Below are positions 21,941 through 31,978 of a stretch of 64,000 nt of DNA, piece after piece. A model generated the notes under the pieces. It worked only from the letters and a program-made list of their open reading frames with translations, did not search any database and had not been told where the DNA came from. Source of the DNA: Pyrus communis. Taxonomy: Eukaryota; Streptophyta; Magnoliopsida; Rosales; Rosaceae. The position numbers and the translations under genes are program-made. The stretch is from NCBI RefSeq assembly GCF_963583255.1, contig NC_084805.1:5411060-5475059 (forward strand), given 5' to 3'. The number at the start of each line of letters is the position of its first letter. The first letter of the stretch is position 1.

Positions 21941-23405
21941 GGTTAATCTTAGTTTACTACCCTCAATTTTCGTGGTTTTCAACATTTAGTACATGAAGTT
22001 TTTTTTCATCCGAGTCATACCTAAAGTGTTAATTTTAGAACAATCTCATACATCTGTTAAGTTTTCCGTTAGAACTTCTGTTAACTGATGATGTGGTGCC
22101 CACGTGGACAATTACTGGGTGTCATGTGTCAATATGGGCCAACTTCAATATTAAAAAATAAAAATAAAAACACAAAAACAAACAAACAAACAAACATCCG
22201 TACCCACCTTCTCCCCCGCACCCTTTCCCTAAAAATAATTCGACCTAAACCCTAAGCCACAGGGACAAGCGGCTCTGAAAGGTCGAATCAGGTTTTTCTC
22301 CCTGTCGAATTACAGGGACTGCATGGCGGTGCAGGTTTCTGAGAGAGAATGGGCTAAAATTCATGGAGATCAACATCGACGTGTATTCGAATCGCGAGAA
22401 GAAGCTGGTGGAGAGGATAGGTAACTCGTATGTACCTCAGATTTTATTCAACGAAAAACCGTTCGAAGGACTGGTGGCGTTCAACTCGCTGAGGAATAGC
22501 GGCAGATTTGACCAACGGTTGAAGGAGATGCTTAGCTCAAAATGTCCCAACGACGCGCCTCCGCCGCCAATTTACTGATTCGACGATCTAGATGAGGATG
22601 AGTTGACGGACCAGATGATGGGTATAGTTAGGGTGTTGCAGTTGAAGTTGCTGATTCAGGACTGTCTGATAAAGATGAAGATCGTCAAGAATCGCTTTGC
22701 TGGGAGCAAGATGGTGGAGATCCTCATTCAACACTTGGACTGCGAGCACCCAACGATCTATACTCAACCCACCTCCATCCTCTTCACCTCCCCTCACTTC
22801 TCTCTCCTCCATCCTTTTCACCTTCACCCTTTTCACCTCCCCTCCCTTCTCTCTCCTCCATCCTCTTCACCTCCACCCTTTGCAAAAACCCTAATCCCCC
22901 AAAATAGGGGTTTGGGTCAACTGGGTTTTTGATAAATTTTAGAAATTAGATGGGTTTCTTGTTGAATTGGAATTCCTTTGGGTGGGATTTTGTTGGGTTA
23001 GGTGTGCAGGGAGGGTGGGTACGGCTTGCAGAGGAGAGAAGGGAGGGTGGTGGTGCAGGTGCAGAAGAGAGAAGTAAGGGAAGGGGTGCGGGTTGCAGAA
23101 GAGAGAAGGGAAGGAGAGGGTGCGGGGGAGAAAATGGGTACTGATATTTGTTTGTTTGTTTGTTTGTTTTTTTTTTTTTTTTTTTTTTTTTTTGGTGTTT
23201 TTTGTGTTTTTGTATTTTTTTAAATAGGTAATTATCCACATGGCCGCCACATCATCAGTTAACAGAAATTTTAACGGAAAACTTAACACATGTATGAGAC
23301 TGTCCCAAAATAAACACTTTAGGTATGCCTTTGGTACGAAAAAAAACTTCATGTACTAAATGTTGAAAACCACGAAACTTAAGAGTAGTAAACTGAGATT
23401 AACCA
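21941..23405. mobile_element. Pack-MULE-like element carrying a glutaredoxin-DEP fragment
   Basis: Inverted ends of about 170 bp: the left begins GGTTAATCTTAGTTTACTAC, and the right in reverse complement begins GGTTAATCTCAGTTTACTAC. Both continue through 'ttttcaacatttagtacatg' and 'ctgttaactgatgatgtgg'. The same 9-mer TTTTATTTA flanks both sides (21932-21940 and 23406-23414, with one extra A at 23405 on the right). Long inverted ends and a 9-bp duplication fit Mutator-like elements. The cargo is a host gene piece; no transposase is present. Other internal pieces are a poly-T run at 23169-23193 and CT-rich minisatellite-like runs at 22760-22880. Confidence 0.65.
22357..22740 (+). pseudogene. 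Captured glutaredoxin-DEP (DUF547-type) gene fragment
   Basis: The first frame (22363-22578) reads MEINIDVYSNREKKLVERIG, then VPQILFNEKPFEGLVAFNSL and RFDQRLKEML. This is the C-terminal half of a glutaredoxin fold, including the cis-Pro loop (VPQI). After a stop it continues DELTDQMMGIVRVLQ and KMKIVKNRFAGSKMVEILIQ, the start of a DEP domain. This order is that of the plant glutaredoxin-DEP-DUF547 proteins. The active-site Cys region and the DUF547 part are missing, the frame is broken at 22576-22578, and homology stops near 22740. It cannot make a functional protein. Confidence 0.7.
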
Positions 23406-23522
23406 TTTTATTTAATACGATTGTTATTTGACGGTCAAATATAATTTATGTGAATATATGTAACTTATACAATCATCATATGACCATTGAGATGGTGATT
23501 ATATTAAATATATGTAAGTATT

Positions 23523-24643
23523 TGTTTGGGCCCAAAATATTATTGCTGGGCCGAGCAGCAGGATGTGCTCGGCCCAAGGAGATGATAAATACTATGGGCC
23601 GAATAATAGGGCCCGGGCCAGCTAACAGGGTCGGCCAAATCTTATCATAAGTAGTCCAGATAAATAGAAAGGTCGAGGAAGTCCTGGTGCAACTAGGATT
23701 CCCGACCAGCAAGGAATGAAGCCCCGAAAAGAAGGAAAATTCAGAATCCCAGTAGGAGTAGGTTTGTTCGAGGAAGAGGCGAATTGGGACAAGGACTCCC
23801 AATCCAAATCGGAGTCGATTTCAGGGAATGGGGCACTATAAATACAAGAAATCATGCAACAGAAAAGGACCTAAAAATCAGCATACAATTGCCCTGCGCA
23901 AAACCTCTCAACACCTTGAGATTTTTTCCTTTTCTTTTCCTGCCGACACACCTTCAGTTTGGATAAACAGCACTGTGGAAGCGCCCGGCGAGCACCTTCA
24001 GTTTGGATAAACAGCACTGCTGCCGCAGAATCAGCCGACCGAGAAGCATCTTCAGTTTGGATAAACAGCACTGCGTCGAGGTCGACCGATTATCTATCCA
24101 AGTCTCGGTCGAGAAAGGTTTTCGAACCTTTGTTGGCAGAGGTCACCTTGCTAGCCTTCTCGGCATAGTTAGGTGTTACGAATTACATTGCTCGGCGTAC
24201 TGGTCGCCGAGTGGTTTTATGATTGGATACTCACAAGTGAGTTTCAGGGTTCGGCATTCCGACGGCCGAACTACGTTTACCATCAAGACATACATCACGT
24301 TCGAGTACTTGTGCCCATACACCTTGGTCTCAATTCGACATGCTTATACTCTCACGAATATAATCACAGTGACCGAATCGGGCTCGGACGATTTGTGAAC
24401 TCCGCAGAATTAGCAGCCTTGTCTTCAGGCTGTAGAACCCAGAGACCGAGAGTGTTCCTTCCTCGGTCCCAATCGCAAGTTAAAGAAGTCAGCGACGCGC
24501 TCAAAGCTACATCAACAAATTTTACTCCTCGGCCAGACTCAGCCGACGAGTTGGCACGCCCCGCATTCGACTGAAGGACGTAGTTAGCTTATTAGTTACT
24601 CGGCCTGCGCGCCACGTAGGTTTTGTAATTTTTAGGGTCAACA
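23523..24643 (+). repeat. 5' LTR of gypsy B
   Basis: TG...CA ends. A TATA box (TATAAATA) lies at 23837-23844. A 25-bp motif (ccttcagtttggataaacag plus cactg) occurs three times at 23951, 23995 and 24049, downstream of the TATA box in the transcribed leader. Confidence 0.9.
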
Positions 24644-24646
24644 TTT

Positions 24647-24664
24647 TGGCACGCCCAGTGGGAC
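24647..24664 (+). promoter_or_regulatory. Primer-binding site of gypsy B
   Basis: It starts TGGCACGCCCAGTGGGAC, three bases after the LTR end. The TGG start complements a tRNA CCA tail. The tRNA species was not assigned. Confidence 0.6.
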
Positions 24665-24689
24665 CATTTGTGCTAAACCTTCGGAGTTC

Positions 24690-26633
24690 ATGACCATTGA
24701 GACACGGTCTACGAAGCAGAAAACAACCATGGAAAAGTCAACGACTGACTTACCAGTGCAAGGCCTTGGGCAGGATTTGCACTCTACAAAAAATCCGATT
24801 ATAATTGCGCCGCCCGAGGCCACAAGTGTAACACGCCGAGAAAATGAAATCTGTCTCGGCGGGCAACCTTACAACCCCGCAGTCCCGAATCAAACAGCTG
24901 GAATGTTCATGGAAGGGATTGTGGAAGATTGTGATGACGATGGTGGGGAAGGTTCCGATCCACCAACTAGGACATTCCTTCGAAGACGACTGGATGAACA
25001 ATATCGTCAGGTCGAGCAGTCGATTGGTCAGAAGATGAATGATTTGCTAGACGCAATACGTAGTAACAGCGATACACAGACCAGAATGCTTGAACTACTA
25101 GTCAGTAAAGCTTTCGAAGATGGCCAGGTCGGCCAACCGCGGCAGCTCCCGACGAATGTGCCCATACCAGCCGAGAGAGGGTCCGCTCGGCCGCAACCAG
25201 TCCCCTTAGAAAGAAGAGGACCAGGAAATAGATCTGAGGGACCAAGCCAGGGAGAAGAAGTCGCTTCCATAAACGTGACCGAAGTCCAGAGAATGATTGA
25301 TTCGGCCCTAAAGAAAGGGCCGAAGTTTCCAAAATTCATTCACCCATACCCGGCTTATGTGGAAAGGTTTGAATACCCACGAGGATTTAAGATCCCCGAT
25401 TTCAGCCTCTTCGCCGGGGAATCATCATTATCCTCACTAGAACATGTGGCTCGGTTCACAGCGCAGTGTGGGGACGTCAATAGTGATTTTTACAAACTAC
25501 GATTGTTTAACTTTTCACTGACAGGCTCAGCTTTCGCCTGGTACATTAATCTTCCACCCAACTCCATGCAGAGTTGGGAAGAGTTGGTCGAAAAGTTCCA
25601 TGAACAATTCTATCGGCCAGGGATGGAGATGTCCGTATCATCCTTGGCCAGGATGGCTCAAGCATCTGATGAATCTCCAATGGAATACCTAACAAGGTTT
25701 AAATCGGCCAGGAATTGGTGCCGAGTGCCACTCCCCGAAGTGGAATTCGTCAGGATCGCCCTCAACGGATTAGACGTGGAATACAAAAAGAAGTTTCTGG
25801 GGGCAAATATTCGAGATATGTACGAACTTGCTCAACACGTCGAACAATATGAGTATCTGCTCCGAGAAGAAAAGATATCAAAGTCACCATCCCGAGGGAC
25901 GTTGTATAAGAACCCCACGGTGAGCTATGCATCGGCCGAAAGTGAAGACCCTCAGTATGCTAGTGTGGATGCGGCCGAGATAATAATAGACAAACCCTAT
26001 GTTTGCAAGGCTTTGGCGCAAGTAAATACCAAAGACGCCAAAACCCGTTTGACCGCCGAGGAAACGGCTAAGTCATCAAAAGTATACACTTTTGATATCA
26101 CCAAAGCTGACGCAATTTTCGATCAGTTATTGGCAGCAAAAATCATCAAGCTTCGGCCGGGGCATACTATCCCTAAGGCCGATGAATTAAAAGGAAAGAT
26201 ATACTGCAAGTATCATAATTCTAATAAGCATGCAACCAATAATTGTGTTGTGTTCCGGGACACAATTCAAAGCTGGATCGAAAAAGGAAAGTTGAAATTT
26301 CCGGAAAAGATGGCGGTCGACGTTAATCCTTTCCCTTCAACAACGATTGGTATGGTGGATGCTCACCTTCCCAAAAACAAAGGGAAAGCCGAATATGTCC
26401 CGGTGCAGCATATCCGTCGACAAAATGGTCGAACAAGACTAAAGCTTGATATCTTTTCAAATGCACCACCAACGGAACAATCGGTGCGACCCGCCGATGA
26501 GCCGATGACAAGGTCAAAATCCGACGGAACTTGTGGATCGAAGGTTTTATGTGACCATTGTAAAACACCAGTCGAACCTGGGAAAAATCTTCAACACCAC
26601 CCACGGCCCTTACAACATCATCAAAGGGATTAG
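24690..26633 (+). CDS. Gag of gypsy B
   Basis: A 647-codon open frame starts at an ATG 47 bases after the LTR. The N-terminal 200 residues are hydrophilic and variable. Residues about 210-390 are a Retrotrans_gag domain (FAWYINLPPNSMQSWEELVE, EQFYRPGMEMSV, DESPMEYLTRF). A Cys/His motif (YCKYHNSNKHATNNCVVFRD) lies near residue 510. The protein would assemble particles around element RNA. The frame ends at 26631-26633. The expected continuation is found in another frame from about 26600, so a frameshift (programmed or mutational) separates it from the rest. Confidence 0.85.
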   Translation: MTIETRSTKQKTTMEKSTTDLPVQGLGQDLHSTKNPIIIAPPEATSVTRRENEICLGGQPYNPAVPNQTAGMFMEGIVEDCDDDGGEGSDPPTRTFLRRRLDEQYRQVEQSIGQKMNDLLDAIRSNSDTQTRMLELLVSKAFEDGQVGQPRQLPTNVPIPAERGSARPQPVPLERRGPGNRSEGPSQGEEVASINVTEVQRMIDSALKKGPKFPKFIHPYPAYVERFEYPRGFKIPDFSLFAGESSLSSLEHVARFTAQCGDVNSDFYKLRLFNFSLTGSAFAWYINLPPNSMQSWEELVEKFHEQFYRPGMEMSVSSLARMAQASDESPMEYLTRFKSARNWCRVPLPEVEFVRIALNGLDVEYKKKFLGANIRDMYELAQHVEQYEYLLREEKISKSPSRGTLYKNPTVSYASAESEDPQYASVDAAEIIIDKPYVCKALAQVNTKDAKTRLTAEETAKSSKVYTFDITKADAIFDQLLAAKIIKLRPGHTIPKADELKGKIYCKYHNSNKHATNNCVVFRDTIQSWIEKGKLKFPEKMAVDVNPFPSTTIGMVDAHLPKNKGKAEYVPVQHIRRQNGRTRLKLDIFSNAPPTEQSVRPADEPMTRSKSDGTCGSKVLCDHCKTPVEPGKNLQHHPRPLQHHQRD

Positions 26634-26647
26634 GTCCACGACGTCAA

Positions 26648-27805
26648 GTGTTTGATCGACTCGGCCCACAAGTACAGCCGAAAAACCAGACCTCGGTCAG
26701 GCGGCGTCTTGATTTCGACGCACCTTTCTATAATGAGGATTATTACTCGCGCAAAGCTAACAGTTCGGGATTACCAGCCGATCGCAAAACTTTCAAACCA
26801 CCAAGGACATCGGATCAACGCTGGTACAGTTACAATTCTCCGACTGGTTTGTATACGGCGCTGTCCAAATCCCAAAAATGTCGTCGTCAACGGATAGATT
26901 GCATGGCTCGGCGACGAGAAGCGCAGGCCAGCCCGGCCAATCAATGGCAACCAAAAAAGGCCGTGGAAGATAGTAGCGAACGGCCAACCCCGACTATCAT
27001 GACCGAGTTAGCCGAAGGGAAGAAAGTAGCGGAGGCTGATTTCGAAACCACCATTGAGGAGGCTGAGAAACGTATTAAGATCATTCACCGGCCTGGGGAA
27101 ACGAGAGCTCGTCTAGAGTACTTTACACAAGAGGCCGAAAGGAAACTTTCTCCGTTACCACCGCGCGAGCCGTTTATCAAAATACGGCGCAACTTACACC
27201 CTCCGTTCCTCGGTGCATCCATGGAATACATGCGAGAATTTCATAAGAAATACTCCGCAAATGACTTGTACGGACTCCCCAAGACATGTCAGGAAGCCCT
27301 CGACTTAGAGCTAACTTGCCCTGATGCCGAGCAAATTATCCAGAAAACTTCTGATCCAGCCATTAAAGCTAGGTTTCAACATATACGGGAGGCTCGGGTC
27401 CTTGGTTTTGAGGTCGATCCTTATACAGATATCGACGCCGCCGAATTACCCTTTTCGCTCGAAGACCTTCAGCATTTACGCTATCATTTCGAAGTCTTCT
27501 CGGCTGTATCGCTCTTCGGCCTCACGGCCGACGAGGAAAAACGGATAACACGATTGGATACCCATTTAGACACGAGGAACGCCCGTATTGCATATGAGGA
27601 ACGAGCCCGTGTAACAAAGGACCAACGGAAATCTTCGGCAGTCCACATCGTCAAAGGACATGGCTCACCCGCACTCGATTTGGTTCCCACGTCTCGGATA
27701 CCGGCTCTTACCGAGGAACTCAAAAGTTTGATCGAGGATTTTCCGACGACTGCTACAGAGGATAGTTTTCCGGAAGACGACGGCCATGACCCAATGGGCC
27801 CCTAG
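26648..27805 (+). CDS. Gag-pol linker of gypsy B
   Basis: An open frame of 385 codons without an ATG (opened by an alternative start). It reads FDRLGPQVQPKNQ and RRRLDFDAPFYNEDYY, then basic and acidic stretches and IKIRRNLHPPFLGASMEYM. No enzymatic domain is recognised. Related Tat-like polyproteins have such a linker between gag and protease. It is closed by TAG at 27803-27805, and the same frame continues directly into protease, so this looks like a single nonsense codon. Confidence 0.6.
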   Translation: MFDRLGPQVQPKNQTSVRRRLDFDAPFYNEDYYSRKANSSGLPADRKTFKPPRTSDQRWYSYNSPTGLYTALSKSQKCRRQRIDCMARRREAQASPANQWQPKKAVEDSSERPTPTIMTELAEGKKVAEADFETTIEEAEKRIKIIHRPGETRARLEYFTQEAERKLSPLPPREPFIKIRRNLHPPFLGASMEYMREFHKKYSANDLYGLPKTCQEALDLELTCPDAEQIIQKTSDPAIKARFQHIREARVLGFEVDPYTDIDAAELPFSLEDLQHLRYHFEVFSAVSLFGLTADEEKRITRLDTHLDTRNARIAYEERARVTKDQRKSSAVHIVKGHGSPALDLVPTSRIPALTEELKSLIEDFPTTATEDSFPEDDGHDPMGP

Positions 27806-27817
27806 GTCCTCGAACAT

Positions 27818-28606
27818 ATGGAGATTAGTATGGTACACGTTCTACCGGCTGAATTCCAACCGAGTACCCACCAGTCAAGCTTTTTGGACGGGGACGTAGT
27901 TGCCGAGGAAGCCACACAAGTAGACTTCGTCGCAAACGACGACGACCGAGAAAACCAGAGCGGAGATAACCTCAAGGCAGCTTTGGCCGAGCTATTTCCC
28001 CGCTCATCCTCGGTTAATCTCCAACACCTGAAGCCGTTGTACGTCACGGCTCACATCGAAGGATTTCCCATTTCTAAAGTATTTGTCGACTGTGGAGCCA
28101 CAGTCAACATTATGCCAATATCCGTCATGAAGGCTTTACGCCGTTCTGATAATGAACTCATTCCGTCAGGGATCACTATGAGCAGCTTTGTTGGTGACAA
28201 ATCTCAGACCAAAGGGGTGCTCCCGTTGGAAGTTAGCATTGCCGGTCGTCAACACATGACGGCATTCTTTGTCATTGATTCCAAGACGGATTATAACGCA
28301 TTACTTGGCCGCGACTGGATCCGCCAAACCAGTTGCATTCCTTCATCATTATACCAAGTCCTCATCTTTTGGGATGGCAAATCGGTCGTAGTTCACCCAG
28401 CCGATAACCAACCATTTGAAACCAACATGATTCAGGCTCGCTATTATGATGATCACGTCGGCTTTATCACCCTCCAAGGCCTTAACGAGGATGGACGGCT
28501 GACGAGAATTTCAGTACAAAAAGTGATTGAGGTCGGCGCCGAGACTGTCCAACAGGATTCGGCGAGACTTGGCTTGGCGAACTTGGTTATCAATGCCGAT
28601 GATTGA
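27818..28606 (+). CDS. Aspartic protease of gypsy B
   Basis: The active-site loop is FVDCGATVNIMPISVMKALR, with Asp-Cys-Gly-Ala in place of the usual Asp-Ser/Thr-Gly-Ala. The ALLGRDWIRQTSCIPSSLYQ block follows, as usual in plant gypsy proteases. The enzyme would cut the polyprotein. It is in frame with the linker upstream but ends at TGA 28604-28606. RT continues in another frame that overlaps it (from 28527), so a frameshift lies between about 28590 and 28606. Confidence 0.8.
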   Translation: MEISMVHVLPAEFQPSTHQSSFLDGDVVAEEATQVDFVANDDDRENQSGDNLKAALAELFPRSSSVNLQHLKPLYVTAHIEGFPISKVFVDCGATVNIMPISVMKALRRSDNELIPSGITMSSFVGDKSQTKGVLPLEVSIAGRQHMTAFFVIDSKTDYNALLGRDWIRQTSCIPSSLYQVLIFWDGKSVVVHPADNQPFETNMIQARYYDDHVGFITLQGLNEDGRLTRISVQKVIEVGAETVQQDSARLGLANLVINADD

Positions 28607-30353
28607 GCACACCACACAAGAACAGCGTCAGGCCGCGGTTTCATCTACAATGGAACGACTGCTGGCCCATTGGTACGCCATTACCAAGCAACCACATTCT
28701 GGCGTCAATTTAATCGAATTTCTGGCCGAAGCAAATAACGGCCCCGTTCTATCTTTCGATAAAGTTCAGGCTGCGCCGGCCGAACTCGAAGACCATCGAC
28801 CTCAAGTCAAGGACCCGTTAGAGGAAGTGAACGTCGGCACGGCCAAGGATCCTCGAACATTGTTTATTAGTGCGTTACACCCACCGTCCATGAAGGTCGA
28901 ACTCCGTAAACTACTCCACGAATTTAAAGATTGCTTTGCGTGGAGTTATCATGAAATGCCAGGCCTCGACCGAAACCTTGTAGAGCATGAGCTACGCATC
29001 AAAGAGGGGTGTAAGCCTTTTCAACAGCCTCCTCGCCGATTTTCAAACGAAGTACAACTCGGCATTAAGGAAGAATTAGTTCGGCTTCTAAAAGCCGGGT
29101 TTATTAGGACCGTTCGGTATGTCGAATGGTTGGCCAATATCGTCCACGTATTAAGGAAAAACGGTGCCCTTCGCATTTGCATCGATTTCCGTAATCTAAA
29201 TCTGGCTACTCCCAAGGATGAATATACGATGCCGATCTCAGATTTATTAATTGATGCCGCAGCTAATCATGAACTGCTATCTTTTATGGACGGTCATGCG
29301 GGTTATAACCAGATTTTCATCGCCGAAGCTGACGTCCACAAGACGGCTTTCTGTTGCCCGGGGGCACTTAGTACTTACGAATGGGTAGTCATGCCTTTCG
29401 CCCTCAAGAATGCCGGCGCCACATACCAACGAGCCATGAATATGATCTTCCACGACATAATCGGTACAATCGTCGAAGTTTATATCGATGATGTGGTCGT
29501 AAAATCCAAACGTCGTCAAACACACCTGGACGACCTGAGGCAAGCGTTCTTTCCCATGCGCAAAAACAACGTCAAGATGAACCCGGCCAAGTGTGCTTTC
29601 GGTGTTTCGGCCGGTAATTTCTTAGGGTTTTTGGTGCACCATCGCGGCATCGAGGTCGACGAAAATAAAGCCCGCGCCATCATTAGCGCCCCACCCCCGA
29701 CGACAAAGAAACAGCTCCAGTCGTTACTCGGGCAGATCAATTTCCTCCGTCGTTTCATCGCCAATTCGGCCGGTAAAATGAAAGCATTCTCTACACTCCT
29801 TAAACTGAAGGAGACCGACCGATTTGAATGGCGCGAAGAGCATCAAGCTGCATTTACGCAAATCAAGGTGGCCCTTTCCACCCCACCTGTGCTCGTCCCA
29901 CCTTGTCGCAACAAACCCCTTAAATTGTACATTTCAGCAGCTGCTGAATCCATTGGGTGCCTACTCGCACAAGATAACAACGTTGGCCGCGAACAAGCTA
30001 TCTTTTACCTTAGCCGAAACCTGAATTCACCAGAACTTAATTATTCCCCTGTCGAAAAACTTTGCTTAGCGTTGTTTTTCGCCGCATCCAAGCTTCGGCA
30101 TTACATGCTCCCCACGGTTACGCAGGTCATCGCCCAAACCGACGTAATTCGTTACATGCTGACTCGGCCTATGGTCAAAGGCCGAATTGGGAAATGGACA
30201 CTCGCCTTATCCGAGTTCAGCTTTCAGTATGTACCACAAAAGGCCGTCAAGGGGCAAGGCCTCACCGACTTCCTGGCACAACACCCATCCCCTTATGGTC
30301 TTGAGGGGGGTGATGTCGACATCGGTTTCGTCACCACACGCGATAACCATTGA
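28527..30353 (+). CDS. Reverse transcriptase and RNase H of gypsy B
   Basis: A 608-codon frame. The RT entry is CFAWSYHEMPGLDRNLVEHE, followed by RICIDFRNLNLATPKDEYTM, HAGYNQIFIAEADVHKTAF and the catalytic YIDDVVVKSKRRQTHLDDL box at about 29480. The thumb reads AFGVSAGNFLGFLVHHRGIE. The RT-linked RNase H follows (LKLYISAAAESIGCLLAQ, YFLSRNLNSPELNYS-like block, MLTRPMVKGRIGKWTLALSE). The frame ends at TGA 30351-30353, exactly where a Trp (TGG) is expected before MHFDGSST, so it reads as a G-to-A nonsense change. Confidence 0.9.
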   Translation: MRSAPRLSNRIRRDLAWRTWLSMPMIEHTTQEQRQAAVSSTMERLLAHWYAITKQPHSGVNLIEFLAEANNGPVLSFDKVQAAPAELEDHRPQVKDPLEEVNVGTAKDPRTLFISALHPPSMKVELRKLLHEFKDCFAWSYHEMPGLDRNLVEHELRIKEGCKPFQQPPRRFSNEVQLGIKEELVRLLKAGFIRTVRYVEWLANIVHVLRKNGALRICIDFRNLNLATPKDEYTMPISDLLIDAAANHELLSFMDGHAGYNQIFIAEADVHKTAFCCPGALSTYEWVVMPFALKNAGATYQRAMNMIFHDIIGTIVEVYIDDVVVKSKRRQTHLDDLRQAFFPMRKNNVKMNPAKCAFGVSAGNFLGFLVHHRGIEVDENKARAIISAPPPTTKKQLQSLLGQINFLRRFIANSAGKMKAFSTLLKLKETDRFEWREEHQAAFTQIKVALSTPPVLVPPCRNKPLKLYISAAAESIGCLLAQDNNVGREQAIFYLSRNLNSPELNYSPVEKLCLALFFAASKLRHYMLPTVTQVIAQTDVIRYMLTRPMVKGRIGKWTLALSEFSFQYVPQKAVKGQGLTDFLAQHPSPYGLEGGDVDIGFVTTRDNH

Positions 30354-30770
30354 ACTATGCATTTTGATGGTTCCAGTACTTCGACCTCGGCAGGTGTCGG
30401 TATCGCAATTCAGTCGCCTGACCTGACCACTGCCGATGGTATTTTTCTCTCAAGTTAGATTTCAGCTGCACCAATAATCAGGCCGAGTATGAAGCCCTCA
30501 TTATCGGCCTCCATGTTTTACACGATCTGCGGGCCCCCCGCGTTCTCGTCCTTGGTGATTCCGAACTTGTGATTAACCAACTGAACGACGTGTTTCGTTG
30601 CATAAGTTGTACTTTAGCTCCCTATCACATGGTCGCCACTTACCTGGCCAAGTCGTTCGACCAAATCACATTTGAACACATTTCAAGTGTCCACAATACT
30701 GACGCCGACGAACTCGCCCAGATCGCCTCCGGAGCACAACTCATGGGGGGCAAACTAAGTCGAATTGTGG
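30354..30770 (+). CDS. Second (aRNH-type) RNase H of gypsy B, frame-shifted
   Basis: It starts MHFDGSSTSTSAGVGIAIQS in the RT frame. It then shifts near 30440 to LDFSCTNNQAEYEALIIGLH and LVLGDSELVINQLN, and ends with the block at about 30690 (SVHNTDADELAQIASGAQ). The D-E-D residues of a cellular/archaeal-type RNase H are present in the two halves. A second RNase H after the first marks the Tat lineage of Ty3/gypsy elements. The frameshift breaks it here. Confidence 0.75.
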
Positions 30771-31978
30771 AAATTGCGAACACGGGTCAACGCTCGTACC
30801 CCGTTTTGATTAATCAGCAAACTCTCCAACGCGCGCACGTAATACGTACAAGGGTGATGTCGCTCCCATCCCTATTAGAACGAGGAGATCCCATAGAAGT
30901 ATGTGCCGTCGAAGTAGAACCAGACGATTGGAGAAAGACGATGTTACGGTACCTCAATAACTCCAATGGGAAACACGACCGAAGAACGAAGGTGCTCGCG
31001 ACGAATTACGTGTCGTATCAAAATGAATTATATCGCAAGGGCGAAGATGGTTTACTACTATTGTGCCTCGGCCCACACGAGGCTGCCCAAGTAATGGCCG
31101 AGGTACATGAAGGAATTTGCGGAGCGCACCAATCTGGACGAAAGATACGTTGGTTGCTCCGACGACACGGTTATTTTTGGCCCAATATATTAAAAGATTG
31201 CATCGGATATGCGCGGAGATGCATATCATGCCAGATTCATAGACCCGTTCAGAGAGCCCCGGCCGAATTGCTACACTCGGTTACTAAACCGTGGCCGTTC
31301 AGGGGTTGGGCAATGGATGTAATTGGCAAAATTACGCCATCATCGGGGGCAGCGAAACACGCATGGATAATTGTAGCAACTGACTATTTCACTAAGTGGG
31401 TCGAGGCAAGGTCATACGCCGAATTAACGGCTAAAGAGGTATGCAATTTCGTAGAGGAGAATATTGTAACCAGATTCGGCGTGCCAGAAACAATCATAAC
31501 TGATAATGGCACTATATTTACGACCGATAGGTTTAGGGAATACGCGGCAAGTTTGAATATCCGACTCGAGCAATCTACGCCGTACTACCCACAGGCAAAC
31601 GGACAGGCCGAAGCAAGCAACAAAGTGTTGATCGGCATCCTTGAAAAAATGGTAAAAGAGAAACCTGGTTTGTGGCATTTGAAGTTAAGTGAAGCATTAT
31701 GGGCATACCGAACTTCACCTCGGTCGGCCACTGGAACTACTCCTTACGCGTTAACTTATGGACACGACGCCATGTTACCGGTGGAATTGAGTATAAGTTC
31801 GTTGCGAGTAATCGAGCAGAGTGATTTGTACAGTATTGAATATAGTCAAGCGATGCGACAAGAGTTAGAAGACTTGGAAGAAAGTCGAATCGATGCAGTT
31901 AACTTGTTAGTCGCACAAAAGAAAATTGCCGAGCGAGCGTATAATCAGCGTGTAAGACAAAAAACGTTCGGCGAATGA
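30569..31978 (+). CDS. Integrase of gypsy B (with the end of the second RNase H)
   Basis: The open frame of 469 codons opens inside the second RNase H. The zinc finger is HEGICGAHQSGRKIRWLLRR ... ARRCISCQIHRP. The core has WAMDVIGKITPSS (first Asp), ETIITDNGTIFTTDRFREYA (second Asp) and YYPQANGQAEASNKVLIGIL (Glu). AYRTSPRSATGTTPYALTYG follows. The enzyme inserts the DNA copy into the genome. It ends at TGA 31976-31978, where Gly is expected (the next words are ELVWQ), so this is another single nonsense codon. The C-terminal part continues in the same frame. Confidence 0.88.
   Translation: MINQLNDVFRCISCTLAPYHMVATYLAKSFDQITFEHISSVHNTDADELAQIASGAQLMGGKLSRIVEIANTGQRSYPVLINQQTLQRAHVIRTRVMSLPSLLERGDPIEVCAVEVEPDDWRKTMLRYLNNSNGKHDRRTKVLATNYVSYQNELYRKGEDGLLLLCLGPHEAAQVMAEVHEGICGAHQSGRKIRWLLRRHGYFWPNILKDCIGYARRCISCQIHRPVQRAPAELLHSVTKPWPFRGWAMDVIGKITPSSGAAKHAWIIVATDYFTKWVEARSYAELTAKEVCNFVEENIVTRFGVPETIITDNGTIFTTDRFREYAASLNIRLEQSTPYYPQANGQAEASNKVLIGILEKMVKEKPGLWHLKLSEALWAYRTSPRSATGTTPYALTYGHDAMLPVELSISSLRVIEQSDLYSIEYSQAMRQELEDLEESRIDAVNLLVAQKKIAERAYNQRVRQKTFGE

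Noticed and set aside
22939..23352. Lys/Pro-rich frames in the second MULE.
   Set aside because: They read through a poly-T run and CT-rich DNA and show no domain.
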